Shown here in pieces: positions 32,269 to 40,838 of a stretch of 41,649 bases of DNA (its first letter is position 1; each line of letters begins with the position of its first letter). The translations under genes and the position numbers were made by a program. The stretch comes from a virus, in the IMG/VR virus record IMGVR_UViG_3300046747_000310, positions 1 through 41,649 of that record; one strand, given 5' to 3'. The notes under the pieces were generated by a model that worked only from the letters and a program-made list of their open reading frames with translations, did no database searches and had not been told where the DNA came from.

Positions 32269-32820
32269 CTAAAGTGTGTTCTGGCCGATCTGAACGATCG
32301 CTGCAGCGTTGATGCGGCTGCGGTGAATACCTAGTTCCCAGTTTTCTTCGACCACTTCCCACTCTGGGTGCGGGGAGTTTTCCGATGGGCCTTGAAGAAG
32401 CCCGCTGACGATCGCGGTTGGTACGCCTGTCTCATCGACCAACAGGTTACCGCGATACGCTAACGCTTGCATCGCAAGGTCTGCATTCTCGGCTGCCATG
32501 TCGCGAACACGATCGCGTTCTTCTTCTTGCACTGTGCTGGCCAGGTTTGTAGTGATGTCGATCGTAATTGGAACTAGTGAGTTACGATACGAGCTAAGGT
32601 TGCTCACCGGCGTAGACGCATGCCTAAGCTCTTGTCCGATCTTCACATCAAAACGATGCTTGTAACGAATGTCTAGTGCCTTCGCCTGAGTCGCCTGCTT
32701 CGGCTGTCCTTCAAACGTTCCGTACTTGTAGATACCACGCGGTACCGTACGGACAGCGCCGAGTCGTCCCTCAAGGACACCCTTTACAGCTCCGCGTATT
32801 GCCGATGTGCGGTACGTCAT
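32269..32820 (-). CDS. Tail terminator/completion-like protein
   Basis: A 183-residue protein starting at ATG 32820 (ATGA overlap). Basic N-terminus (RGAVKGVLEGRLGAVRTVPR), then a strand-rich middle with VPITIDITTNLASTVQEEER. It lies between the gpG-like and tail tube genes, where a tail terminator or neck protein is expected. No conserved motif was seen. Confidence 0.5.
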   Translation of the reverse strand: MTYRTSAIRGAVKGVLEGRLGAVRTVPRGIYKYGTFEGQPKQATQAKALDIRYKHRFDVKIGQELRHASTPVSNLSSYRNSLVPITIDITTNLASTVQEEERDRVRDMAAENADLAMQALAYRGNLLVDETGVPTAIVSGLLQGPSENSPHPEWEVVEENWELGIHRSRINAAAIVQIGQNTL

Positions 32821-33407
32821 GGCGCCACAACCTTACCGCTCGCGATGTACTCGCCGATCAGCACGTTGAGCTTCTCTTGCGCCTTCGGCTTCAGCGTTGC
32901 CACGCCACTCGAGTCAACCTCAAACACGGTAGGGTTACGACGCGGAGGCCTACCAGGAACTGATAGCGAGCCCGTCATGTGGAAGATGAGTCTGCCAAGC
33001 GCCGACCACTGCAGCGACGTCTTGTCGGCCAGCGTGGTGCGCGCGCTGTTCATCATCGCTGCCGTATCAATCAACGGTTTGATTCCGTTAGTCGCTGAGA
33101 ACGACTTCTGGATACCAAGCGCTTTCTTGGTGAACGCGCCAGCCTTGCCGTCTTTGCGCGTCTTTCGTGCGTAACCGCCGTGCCGACCGATGCGCCGCTC
33201 GATCGTACTGTCGGCTAGCGGTGGGAACTTCGCGAACACGTCGCCGTACTCGTGCGACTCCTGAAAGTCATCGTTCGTGGTCTTGTCGATCCACGCGCCG
33301 AACACCTTCAGTGGAGCCGACAGATCGCGGCACCGCGCCGCACGCTCACGCATGCGAGCCGCTGCGCCAGCTGCCCCGCTGCCGTCTCCGCCTGCAGGAG
33401 GAGCCAC
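32817..33407 (-). CDS. Mu gpG-like virion morphogenesis protein
   Basis: A 196-residue protein starting at GTG 33407. FAKFPPLADSTIERRIGRHG, then RPPRRNPTVFEVDSSG, match the phage virion morphogenesis (gpG / Phage_tail_S) layout. The Arg-rich core and the short C-terminal EKLNVLIGEYIASG helix are typical. It would join heads to tails. The order gp36-like, gpG-like is the usual Mu order. Confidence 0.72.
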   Translation of the reverse strand: MAPPAGGDGSGAAGAAARMRERAARCRDLSAPLKVFGAWIDKTTNDDFQESHEYGDVFAKFPPLADSTIERRIGRHGGYARKTRKDGKAGAFTKKALGIQKSFSATNGIKPLIDTAAMMNSARTTLADKTSLQWSALGRLIFHMTGSLSVPGRPPRRNPTVFEVDSSGVATLKPKAQEKLNVLIGEYIASGKVVAP

Positions 33408-33408
33408 G

Positions 33409-33855
33409 TTAGTACCCCTTCAGTTGGCAGGAGCTTGTGCGGGACGCCTTGTCGGGATTGGACGTGGTTGACGTGAAGCCCCAACCGCCGACCGCCGCGA
33501 TGGACGAACGCGTCAGCGTTAGCACGCTATCGCCGCTCAGGATGCCAACGAATGCCACCTGCTCAGGGTGCGTTGCGTAAGCCTCCGGAAGCTGCAGAGA
33601 GCTTGAAGGCATGGAGCACAGCATCTTCCGTACCGCGCTGATCGTCGCGAGGATGACCGTCGAATCGCCGATCGTGGTAGGGTCCTGCGTGGTCGGTGGC
33701 GTGTAGCCACTGTTGCGCAGGTAACCCTTGACCAGATCGGTAGCGCGCTCGATCAACATCGTCAGATTGGTTCCTGATGGTGCCAAGATCGAACGCACAA
33801 CGTCCGCCTCCATGTGGGCGTAGACGTCGGCCTCTGTGCAGTAACGGTCAGCCAC
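33409..33855 (-). CDS. Mu gp36-like (DUF1320) head completion protein
   Basis: A 148-residue protein starting at GTG 33855. YCTEADVYAHMEADVVRSIL and IERATDLVKGYLRNSGY fit the DUF1320/gp36 family. Its normal place is just before the gpG-like gene, as here. It probably forms part of the head-tail connector. The C-terminus is Thr/Ser-rich. Confidence 0.72.
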   Translation of the reverse strand: MADRYCTEADVYAHMEADVVRSILAPSGTNLTMLIERATDLVKGYLRNSGYTPPTTQDPTTIGDSTVILATISAVRKMLCSMPSSSLQLPEAYATHPEQVAFVGILSGDSVLTLTRSSIAAVGGWGFTSTTSNPDKASRTSSCQLKGY

Positions 33856-33863
33856 GAACCGAC

Positions 33864-34472
33864 CTACTTCCGCTGTTCGTTTTGACGGTTCTGGTTGTGC
33901 TGCGAGCGCTCAGCCGCGATTGCCTTTGAAACCGCCGCGTCGATCATCGCTTGGATGTCAGCTGGCTGGTTGCCGATTGCCGCGCCGAGTCGCTTGGCCG
34001 CAATCGCCTCGCTCTGAATCGACTCTTCATCGACTTCGGCGAGCAGGTTTTCGGCGACTACTTCGACGCTTCGGAACGGCTGGCAATCACGCTCGTTCAT
34101 GTGCTTGAACTGAGCAGCCGGCGAGCCTAGGAACTTGGCACGAATGCCAGCCTCAATCTCGGAGCGCTGGTAAGCGTCGACTCCTTCAAGGCCTTTGGCG
34201 ACAGCTTTTTCAAGCTTGTCGTTATGGATCTCAGTCGCGCGCGCCATATCATCAGGACGCGGCTCAACCTGAGCCATAATCTTCGGAAGGTCACGCGTTG
34301 GCACTTTGGCGTGGCTGATCCCATTCGGAACGAGCACGCCGTTAGGCAGCATCACGTTGTGACTGTATGCGCAGTCGATCTTGATGATCGAGAAGAGCAA
34401 GCCTTTTTCAGGCTTGCTGAGCGCCTTGCGCTCCGCGGACACTTCAGGCATTGGTAACAGTTCGTAGTCCAT
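33864..34472 (-). CDS. Hypothetical protein between capsid and connector genes
   Basis: A 202-residue protein starting at ATG 34472. An acidic, helix-rich chain with a C-terminal helical region ending in QHNQNRQNEQRK. It lies directly downstream of the capsid gene. The 93-base gap before it contains an inverted repeat. No family recognised; it could be a connector or scaffold-like protein. Confidence 0.55.
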   Translation of the reverse strand: MDYELLPMPEVSAERKALSKPEKGLLFSIIKIDCAYSHNVMLPNGVLVPNGISHAKVPTRDLPKIMAQVEPRPDDMARATEIHNDKLEKAVAKGLEGVDAYQRSEIEAGIRAKFLGSPAAQFKHMNERDCQPFRSVEVVAENLLAEVDEESIQSEAIAAKRLGAAIGNQPADIQAMIDAAVSKAIAAERSQHNQNRQNEQRK

Positions 34473-34500
34473 GAGATTTGTCTGGTCTTTCTGGTTGGTT

Positions 34501-34540
34501 GTCTGGCCGGTTAGTCGTCACGCGGCGCACGCGGCCAGAC
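34501..34540 (-). repeat. Inverted repeat in the leader after the capsid gene
   Basis: GTCTGGCCG (34501-34509) and CGGCCAGAC (34532-34540) form a perfect 9-bp stem with a 22-base loop in the minus-strand transcript. It sits 25 bases after the capsid stop and 29 bases before the next start, with no U-tract. It could act as an mRNA processing or stability element after the highly expressed capsid gene. The same 9-mer recurs at 30983 and 31104. Confidence 0.5.
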
Positions 34541-34565
34541 AGATCGCGCGCGCCGCAGACGTTAG

Positions 34566-35573
34566 TTACGCCGTGCCGGTGCCGCGGTAGCAGCAATGCC
34601 AGTCGTAGGCGTCGTCGCTCCAGTCGCCCTTCATCCCGTAGATGACGTTGTCGCGCCAGAACATGTTGTCCGAGTCGGGCTGGTTGAGAATGGTCGGCTC
34701 CAGGGCCATACCAACCGTCTTGATCATCGGCTTGATGCCGGGGCGGCTGTTGTCGATCAGGTCCCAGAAGTACGAGACCGTGGTGCCGGCAACAGCACCG
34801 ATGCGGCGCGTGTCAACAACGAGAGTCATCTCGCCGTTGAACATGTTCGGGCCAGTCGCCGCAGCAACCGCACTCGACACCGCGTCAAGCTTGCCGTTGG
34901 CATCGATGGTGATGACGCGGACGTCAGCGCCAACCAACGCTTTGGCACGACGCGCGAGCGCGGGTCCAACCATCAGGATGTTGGGTTGGAAGCCAGCCGG
35001 CTCGCCATTCTCGAGAGTCAGCGACGACATCGCCGTCACCGCAGTTTCGAGCGTGCTGGCGTTCAGGTTGGCAGCAGCGCCGATGTTGCTCTGATTGCCA
35101 CCAGCACCGGAGTGCGGGTGTGACGCGCTGAACAGCGCAGCGCCGTCGTAGCACGTCGGGCCAGCGCCAGCCGCCGACAGATACGCTTGGAATGCAGTGC
35201 GGTCGAAAGCAACCTTCTGACCGGCAAGCCAGTCAGTCAGGGTCTTACCAACCGCACCGATGCGATCGCGGTACTGAAGGGTCTTGCGAGGCACCGAAGT
35301 GGTAACCTCGTAGGTCTTCAGTTTGATCTGCTGCTCGTAGGCGCGGAACAGTTGGATGCGGCGCGGACCCACCCACTCGCGCGCTTGCGGGTAGTTGGCG
35401 AGCATTTCCAAGTATGTGAACTCGGTGTTCGCTCCCGTCCGCACGTCGGAGTAGAAGGTGTACGCGCCCGGCAACTGTTGGTTGCCCCCGAACACTCCTT
35501 CGAATCCGATCTCGAAGGCAACGTTCGAAGCTGCCAGGCCAGATTCGATAGAGAGGTTCGTTGAGTTTGCCAT
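34566..35573 (-). CDS. Mu gpT-like major head (capsid) protein
   Basis: A 335-residue protein starting at ATG 35573. FEIGFEGVFGGNQQLPGAYT, TSVPRKTLQYRDRIGAVGKT and ALFSASHPHSGAGGNQSNIG match the Mu-like major head subunit family (gpT). It lies after the protease/scaffold and decoration genes, as in Mu. It forms the icosahedral shell. No HK97-type prosegment was seen, which fits a separate scaffold. Confidence 0.85.
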   Translation of the reverse strand: MANSTNLSIESGLAASNVAFEIGFEGVFGGNQQLPGAYTFYSDVRTGANTEFTYLEMLANYPQAREWVGPRRIQLFRAYEQQIKLKTYEVTTSVPRKTLQYRDRIGAVGKTLTDWLAGQKVAFDRTAFQAYLSAAGAGPTCYDGAALFSASHPHSGAGGNQSNIGAAANLNASTLETAVTAMSSLTLENGEPAGFQPNILMVGPALARRAKALVGADVRVITIDANGKLDAVSSAVAAATGPNMFNGEMTLVVDTRRIGAVAGTTVSYFWDLIDNSRPGIKPMIKTVGMALEPTILNQPDSDNMFWRDNVIYGMKGDWSDDAYDWHCCYRGTGTA

Positions 35574-35605
35574 GTGTGCTCCGTGTAGTCCTTTGCTCTA
35601 ACTGA

Positions 35606-36049
35606 TCAGGTTCCGAGAGCCATCGCTTTGCCGCGAATGAGAACCCAGGCGTGTGTTGAGTCTTCGATCTCGGTAACCATTCCGCAGACCGGCCCGAGCG
35701 TCGCGACGTCGGTAACCGATGCGTCGTCCGTGCAGTAGATGTCAGTGAACAAGTCACCAGCATCGACAGTGCCAGCGCACGTGATCAGGATTTCAGCATC
35801 ACTGATGATGACGCGGCACTTCAGCGTGCCATCGCCGGTCACCGTCTGCATGTCGCCGTTGTTGCCGATGGCAACGCCAGCGAATCGCAGCGTGGTGCTG
35901 TCAGCAGCCGGCGTAAGCTTGCCGGTAGCTGCAACAACGCAGCAAAGCGCGCCAGGGTAAATCACGTCGGACGTGTTCACGATGACGTCAGCGAACTTGT
36001 ACGCGTCAGCATTTCGCAGCACGCGCGGGGTGGGAACAGACAGTGCCAT
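35606..36049 (-). CDS. Capsid decoration/DUF2190-like protein
   Basis: A 147-residue beta-rich protein starting at ATG 36049 (TAATG overlap with the protease). Alternating strands in DVIYPGALCCVVAATGKLTP and CRVIISDAEILITCAGTVDA fit a decoration beta-sandwich. The position between protease and capsid gene supports this. It probably stabilises the shell. The DUF2190 link is a resemblance only. Confidence 0.6.
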   Translation of the reverse strand: MALSVPTPRVLRNADAYKFADVIVNTSDVIYPGALCCVVAATGKLTPAADSTTLRFAGVAIGNNGDMQTVTGDGTLKCRVIISDAEILITCAGTVDAGDLFTDIYCTDDASVTDVATLGPVCGMVTEIEDSTHAWVLIRGKAMALGT

Positions 36050-37368
36050 TAGCGTGCCTCTTTCTTGGCGTCTGCAGCGTCTAGCTCTCGCTTCGCTTCA
36101 GTCGCGGAGATGTTTTTGTTGCGTGCGAGAGAGATGATCTTGGCGGCTTTCTTTTCGCCAACCACATGAGTCAGTGCCACAACCTTGAGCTGGTCCGCCT
36201 CACTCATGCCGTCCATCGTCACAGAATCGAGGCTCTTGTTAGCCGCAGCCGGATCATCTCCAGCAACAGTTCCGCCGATCGGCAGAACCTTCTTGGAGTA
36301 GATGCGCGCCGCGCGCGTCGCATCGGTTGTGAACATGTAGATGGCGTCTTCTTTGTCAGCCGCATCCACGAATCCAGTCGCGATGAGCTGGTCAACCTTG
36401 TCGTTGACAGTCGCTTTTTTGACTGCGGCAACTTCCGCGGCTTTCTCAGCACGCACCGCAGCGAGCTCGGCGGTCAACGCGGTGAACTGTTTGCTGAGCT
36501 GCTTCAGCTCAATGAGGTTGGCGTCCTTGCGACCAGCGCGCGCGCTCATCGGCTTGCCTGCTTCTGCCGCCGTGCCGTCGCCAGTTTCCTCTTGAAGCAG
36601 CGCGACTACCTGATCGAGGTTGTCCATCAGGATGCCGAGCGCTGCGTCAGGACTGACGCCAGCCGCGTCGGCTGCGGAAGTGATGAACGCCGTTGCGTCC
36701 GGGTTTGACGACGGAGCGTCGGCCGGAGGCGTAGGCGCTGCCATCTCAGCGGGAGGAGCCACGGGATCGGCTGCGCATGCAACAGGTTTGTCTTCCATTT
36801 TCTTATCGTCTACCGGTGCGGTGGCAGGTGCTGCTGACATAGCGGCTGCGCTCCTAGTGAGTTGAATTGGGTGAAGCCCGTCGATGAACGGGTCGTTTGT
36901 TAGAGCTACCGACAGCAGTGCCGGGCCAATCTCTTTGCCAGTGACGCGATCCGTGTGCTCTGGGTCGACTACGACAGAGCAACCCCTGTACTCGCCGTCG
37001 CGAATCGACTGAGCGGCACGCGGTGTGAAGGAAACGAATGCCCATAACTCATCGCCACGCATCTCAATCTTGTTGTTATCGACCACTCCAGCGCTTGGCT
37101 TCGGGCCTACAGACATCGGATTGAACGTCTGGTGCTCATAGTCGAAGTTTATGCGCGTCGACAGTTTGGCCGCGTTATTGATGATCGCGGTGAAGACGTC
37201 TGGGCTGAACGCAACAGGACCGTCTTTGTAACCGTTCCATACACCGCACTTGGCGATATTGACCCAGGTAGAGTTCTCTGAGATGAACGGCTGAGCGCGC
37301 AGCTCAATGAAGTTTACGAACGCGGGGCGTCCGTACGCGGTGATCTGGAATGCGTCGCCGTACGCCAT
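36049..37368 (-). CDS. Mu gpI-like head protease with scaffold region
   Basis: A 439-residue protein starting at ATG 37368 (TAATG). The N-terminal half contains INFDYEHQTFNPMSVGPKPS and GDELWAFVSFTPRAAQSIRD, typical of the Mu gpI protease. The middle is Pro/Ala-rich (near 190-220). The C-terminal half is a helical scaffold-like region (EAGKPMSARAGRKDANLIEL). The maturation protease and scaffold are probably one translation product, with the scaffold C-terminus. Catalytic residues were not proved. Confidence 0.8.
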   Translation of the reverse strand: MAYGDAFQITAYGRPAFVNFIELRAQPFISENSTWVNIAKCGVWNGYKDGPVAFSPDVFTAIINNAAKLSTRINFDYEHQTFNPMSVGPKPSAGVVDNNKIEMRGDELWAFVSFTPRAAQSIRDGEYRGCSVVVDPEHTDRVTGKEIGPALLSVALTNDPFIDGLHPIQLTRSAAAMSAAPATAPVDDKKMEDKPVACAADPVAPPAEMAAPTPPADAPSSNPDATAFITSAADAAGVSPDAALGILMDNLDQVVALLQEETGDGTAAEAGKPMSARAGRKDANLIELKQLSKQFTALTAELAAVRAEKAAEVAAVKKATVNDKVDQLIATGFVDAADKEDAIYMFTTDATRAARIYSKKVLPIGGTVAGDDPAAANKSLDSVTMDGMSEADQLKVVALTHVVGEKKAAKIISLARNKNISATEAKRELDAADAKKEAR

Positions 37369-37937
37369 TACGGGCAGGTGATCGTGAAGATGTTGTTATT
37401 CGGCAGCGAGTTCGGATGCAGTACGTCGCCGTTGGCGTAGGCGCCGTTCGGAGCGCATCCGCCTGCCATCGGGTCATAAACATGATGGAAGCGGTGCCCG
37501 TACGGCTGCGCCGGATTGAAGTCGGTATTACCCAAAAACCACGCGTGATTAGGAGACGTCGTGTGGTTGATGTCAGGCCCGTCGGTGAAGTACACCGAAA
37601 CCAAGTACGGGAATGATGGGTTCTGCGGATTGGTGTAGTAGTTGTAACAGTTGCCGGTCGTGTGCTTGCAGAACGTCTGACTGTTGCCGACGATATTACA
37701 CTGATACTGGCACTGCGTAACCGACATCACGTGCAGTCGGACAGCTGACTTGATGATGTCTGGCGTAGACGTCATCACAAACTGCGCGCCGCTATTGGAG
37801 TTGACGACGGTGAATGTTTGCGTGGTGAGCTCTTGAGCCGCTGCGCCAACGCTACCGGCATAACCGCCGCTCTCAACGCTTGGAACGTTGTCATAGCAGG
37901 AAGTGAGCAGGACTAGCGCGCAAAACAGTCGACGCAT
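37368..37937 (-). CDS. Cys-rich late lipoprotein coupled to the head protease
   Basis: A 189-residue lipoprotein: MRRLFCALVLLTSC is a signal peptide with lipobox L-L-T-S-C (Cys 14). The mature chain has about ten cysteines and many Asn/Tyr (NCYNYYTNPQNPSFPYLVSV), suggesting a disulfide-rich fold. It starts 70 bases after copy 2 of the 19-bp late element and ends TAATG-coupled to the head protease. It is a lipoprotein in a place where no Mu-like head gene belongs. A cell-surface or exclusion role is possible. Confidence 0.65.
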   Translation of the reverse strand: MRRLFCALVLLTSCYDNVPSVESGGYAGSVGAAAQELTTQTFTVVNSNSGAQFVMTSTPDIIKSAVRLHVMSVTQCQYQCNIVGNSQTFCKHTTGNCYNYYTNPQNPSFPYLVSVYFTDGPDINHTTSPNHAWFLGNTDFNPAQPYGHRFHHVYDPMAGGCAPNGAYANGDVLHPNSLPNNNIFTITCP

Positions 37938-38007
37938 CTATGCACCCAAAACGCGCTACATACTTCTGCGCGTAGTGCGAGACTGGACTGATTACTAAAC
38001 TTCAAAC

Positions 38008-38026
38008 AGTGCAAAAAAATGTACCA
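38008..38026 (-). promoter_or_regulatory. Late 19-bp element, copy 2 (protease-capsid-tail unit)
   Basis: AGTGCAAAAAAATGTACCA again, four bases after the gpF-like stop and 70 bases before the lipoprotein gene. The flanking TCAAAC at its left is also shared with copy 1, giving a 25-bp identity. It probably drives the protease, capsid and tail genes. Confidence 0.7.
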
Positions 38027-38030
38027 ACTG

Positions 38031-39305
38031 TCAGTCGGTGGCTGGCATCGGTATGATCACACGCTTGCCATCTACGATAGCTGCGATGTGAGTGGCGCCA
38101 GCTTCACGAGCAGCCTGAAGCCTATGCCGACCATCCTCCAGAATGTAGTCTTGTCCGTTGGACTTCGTTTCGGCGGACACGTCGGAGCCAATCTTGATCG
38201 GCTCAAGGTACTTCCCCGTGTCACGCGCAGGCGATAGACCAGCCGCGATCGAGTTCGCTTCATCCGGAGTTGCGCCGTCGTACGCACCGCGGATTGGACC
38301 CATGTCACGCATGCCACCGCGTAGGTAGTCAAGCTGCGAATCGTCTAGGCCAGACACTGCCTCTTTCACTGGCTCTGGTAAACGCTGCGCGGACTGCTTG
38401 GCCAACGCTTCATCGAACTGGTCGTTAGCTGGCAAAGGAAGCTGTCGCGGCGTCGACTTGATGCGCGCAACCGGCGGTCCTTCGAAACCATCGACGGGGG
38501 CGTACTCGGCTGGCAATCGATCGACGATCTCGTACTGTTCAGCATCGGCACGCGATAGGCTTACCTGAGAGCACCTACACTGAAAATGTCTCGGCGGAGC
38601 GACCTCCTTCCACAACTCACCCTTCGCATCGAACACGAGATTGTGCAGAGGTGAGCAGTGATCGCATACGCGTGCGTCGTCAACGCTGCGAAACTGTATG
38701 TACGGCATCGCATCCTGAACATCAGGATCGGACAGCGCGCGGAAGCGACCAGCGCCGTATGCGCTCTGCACGTTCGTGCGGAACACCATGTCTAGATACG
38801 ACGGTTCAGCTTGCGAGATCCCTAGCGACTCAAGCTCACTGTTCACGTCGTCTGCGAACTGCGCCTGTGATGTTCCGCTGGCGATCGCGTCATCCAAACG
38901 CGCCATCACCGTGCTCTGGATCTGCTCCAGCATCAACTTGCGTGCGACGTCGCTACGCTCAGCGTATCCCTTGAGCAGCGTCTCAAAGTCGCGGTCGCTC
39001 ATCAGTCCGCGGTCACGGAAGTACGCCAGCGCTTCGTCCCACGGCATGTCCAGGAACGGTTGCACGGTACCGTCTGCCGCTGCCAGCTTCACCAGTTTCG
39101 CATCATGGCCGTACACCATCAGCTGACCAGCTAGGTCGCTGCGCACGGCAGGATCAAAGATAGCGTCGCCGATCTGATCGTACGCCGCTGGTTTCTTCGC
39201 CCACTGCGCCAGCTTCTTACGAACGCCACCAGGCGACTTGGCGGATCGCAGTATGCCGACGATGTCAGCGCGTACAGAATCCATCGCAGGCGCGATCTCT
39301 CGCAA
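38031..39305 (-). CDS. Mu gpF-like minor head protein with ParB-like C-terminus (frame expressed by -1 shift from portal)
   Basis: The 424-residue region from the first in-frame start codon (TTG 39305). The MuF-like core has FRTNVQSAYGAGRFRALSDP, then a zinc-like CDHC, and PPRHFQCRC. Residues ~350-410 resemble the ParB/sulfiredoxin fold (LEDGRHRLQAAREAGATHIA). No in-frame ATG, GTG or TTG precedes 39305, yet the frame is open upstream to the slippery site at 39467-39473, where a portal-to-gpF shift is likely. The combined product would be about 924 residues. Alternative: independent start at TTG 39305 or ATG 39284, without a good Shine-Dalgarno. Confidence 0.75.
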   Translation of the reverse strand: MREIAPAMDSVRADIVGILRSAKSPGGVRKKLAQWAKKPAAYDQIGDAIFDPAVRSDLAGQLMVYGHDAKLVKLAAADGTVQPFLDMPWDEALAYFRDRGLMSDRDFETLLKGYAERSDVARKLMLEQIQSTVMARLDDAIASGTSQAQFADDVNSELESLGISQAEPSYLDMVFRTNVQSAYGAGRFRALSDPDVQDAMPYIQFRSVDDARVCDHCSPLHNLVFDAKGELWKEVAPPRHFQCRCSQVSLSRADAEQYEIVDRLPAEYAPVDGFEGPPVARIKSTPRQLPLPANDQFDEALAKQSAQRLPEPVKEAVSGLDDSQLDYLRGGMRDMGPIRGAYDGATPDEANSIAAGLSPARDTGKYLEPIKIGSDVSAETKSNGQDYILEDGRHRLQAAREAGATHIAAIVDGKRVIIPMPATD

Positions 39306-39316
39306 CCCGCGTACGA

Positions 39317-40804
39317 TTACCGTCGCCGGTCGACCGATGCGCCGCGAAGCGCTTGCGCGAGCTTCGTTGCCGAGGGCAATGAAGTCGGCGAAATCGTGCT
39401 GGTTGGCGACGACGTGCGGGTCATCGCTACCGCCGTTTGCCGCCCACTCGAGGAGCGGCGTAGAACTTTTGGGTCTGGCGCTGCCTCGATCGTGGCGCTC
39501 ATCGCTGCCGCAGCAGCTTCATCCACCGAACCGTGAGTGCCAACTGCACGTTCAGAAGGCGCGACACCAGACGATGCAACGCCCTGCTCAATAGCATCCT
39601 GCTTGTCTACCTGGACTTCATCGCCGGCCGTCTTAGCTTCCCACGTCGGCACTGGAGGCATGCCGCCGCCGAACTTGTGGACGTTGAGCGTCAACAGCCA
39701 CTTGAAGTAGCTGCGCTCGATCGTGCCTGACAGCGCGATGCCGTCGGTGACCATGCGCGGATCGGCGGTGACGCCTGCGCGAGTGGTGACCGCTGCCTGC
39801 GAACCGCTCTTGCCTGGATCGGTGATGTCCGATGCGCCCATGATGAGCTTGCCAAGCCGAGCCTCGTAGCGGTTGAGCATGAGCTCGAACATGTTGCTTG
39901 AGCTCGTGGTCAGTGTTGAGCTCTGAAACACGATCTCGCCGCCCTGCTCAACTACAGCAACGTGGTCCGACGTTAGGTCTTCAAGGTTCTGTTTGATTTC
40001 GTTGCGAACAGACTCAGGCGTGTTCGCCGCAACCTTCGCGTAGATGAACGGCTTGCCGTGCTGCTCGGTCGCATTGAGCGCCCAGCGATCCGTCCAGCGC
40101 ATGAACAGCCAGGTCCAGATGCCAGGCCGCATGACGCCGGCCACGCTCGGGTAGCCAGCAATCTCCTGGTGCCGGTGCACAACGAACCGACGTGGGTCCA
40201 GGACCTCGCCGTATATATCGTTCGTGCCGTTTCCTTTGCCGGCGCGCATGCCGCGATCGTAGAGACGCGGCAGCCACTTCTCGTCATAGCGAAAGCGGTG
40301 CGTGTGCAGCGGAAGGAAGCGCCGCACGTAGTACGTCGGGTCGCTATCCGGCCCGTCGCGCATCCACTCCATCTCTGCGAAGGACTGGCCAACGAAGATG
40401 GCGTGCAGCAGATGCTTGATGGTCGACTGGAAATCCTCAACGCGAGCCATCTGCGACCGCACGAAGTCAGCGGCCTGCTTGGCCAGCGTGGGGTCGCCAA
40501 ACTTCGATGGGACGACGTTGAAGCTGGCCTGGGCTACGCGGCTAATGCGCGTGACGTAAAGACTCGCGAGCGTCGCGTCAGTCGAGATCGCAAACTCAAC
40601 CAGGTCCGCCCAGTCGTCCAGGTAACCTTGGTCCAACTTCCACAGGATGGCTGTGAGCTGTGGCGCCCACATGTCACCGAAGCGACCGCTAGCCGACGTG
40701 TTGAACCGCTCGTACCGGCTGATTGGCGCGACAATGCCGCGCGGTGCCAAACCAGATCCAGGCCCGTGAATCTGGACGTAGCCGGACGAGTTGAGTGGCG
40801 CCAC
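39317..40804 (-). CDS. Portal protein (DUF935, Mu gp29-like)
   Basis: A 495-residue protein starting at GTG 40804. The DUF935 features include FARIS... near the N-terminus, HLLHAIFVGQSFAEMEWM, RFVVHRHQEIAGYPS, KLIMGASDITDPGKSGSQAA and a terminal IERSYFKWLLTLNVHKFGGG. From the K of DPK (residue 446) on, the frame is R/S/T-rich and ends after 50 codons; the -1 frame instead reads like real protein. This and the structure at 39439-39487 argue for a -1 shift here. It forms the ring through which DNA enters. Copy 3 of the 19-bp element lies 34 bases upstream. Confidence 0.88.
   Translation of the reverse strand: MAPLNSSGYVQIHGPGSGLAPRGIVAPISRYERFNTSASGRFGDMWAPQLTAILWKLDQGYLDDWADLVEFAISTDATLASLYVTRISRVAQASFNVVPSKFGDPTLAKQAADFVRSQMARVEDFQSTIKHLLHAIFVGQSFAEMEWMRDGPDSDPTYYVRRFLPLHTHRFRYDEKWLPRLYDRGMRAGKGNGTNDIYGEVLDPRRFVVHRHQEIAGYPSVAGVMRPGIWTWLFMRWTDRWALNATEQHGKPFIYAKVAANTPESVRNEIKQNLEDLTSDHVAVVEQGGEIVFQSSTLTTSSSNMFELMLNRYEARLGKLIMGASDITDPGKSGSQAAVTTRAGVTADPRMVTDGIALSGTIERSYFKWLLTLNVHKFGGGMPPVPTWEAKTAGDEVQVDKQDAIEQGVASSGVAPSERAVGTHGSVDEAAAAAMSATIEAAPDPKVLRRSSSGRQTAVAMTRTSSPTSTISPTSLPSATKLAQALRGASVDRRR
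39439..39487 (-). promoter_or_regulatory. Probable programmed -1 frameshift site (portal to gpF)
   Basis: On the minus strand: SD-like GAGG (39487-39484), a 10-base gap, the slippery heptamer C CCA AAA (39473-39467) in the portal frame, a 7-base spacer, then a hairpin of GCCGCTC (39459-39453) and GGGCGGC (39445-39439) with a 7-base loop and one G-U pair. This layout is like dnaX. After the shift the frame continues into the gpF-like gene without a stop. Confidence 0.72.
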
Positions 40805-40838
40805 GGTGCCATGGTGCGCCCGAGTAAGCTAAGTTATG

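Noticed and set aside
34566-35123. Plus-strand frames over the capsid gene (34596-35123)
   Set aside because: Shadows of the strongly conserved gpT-like capsid gene.
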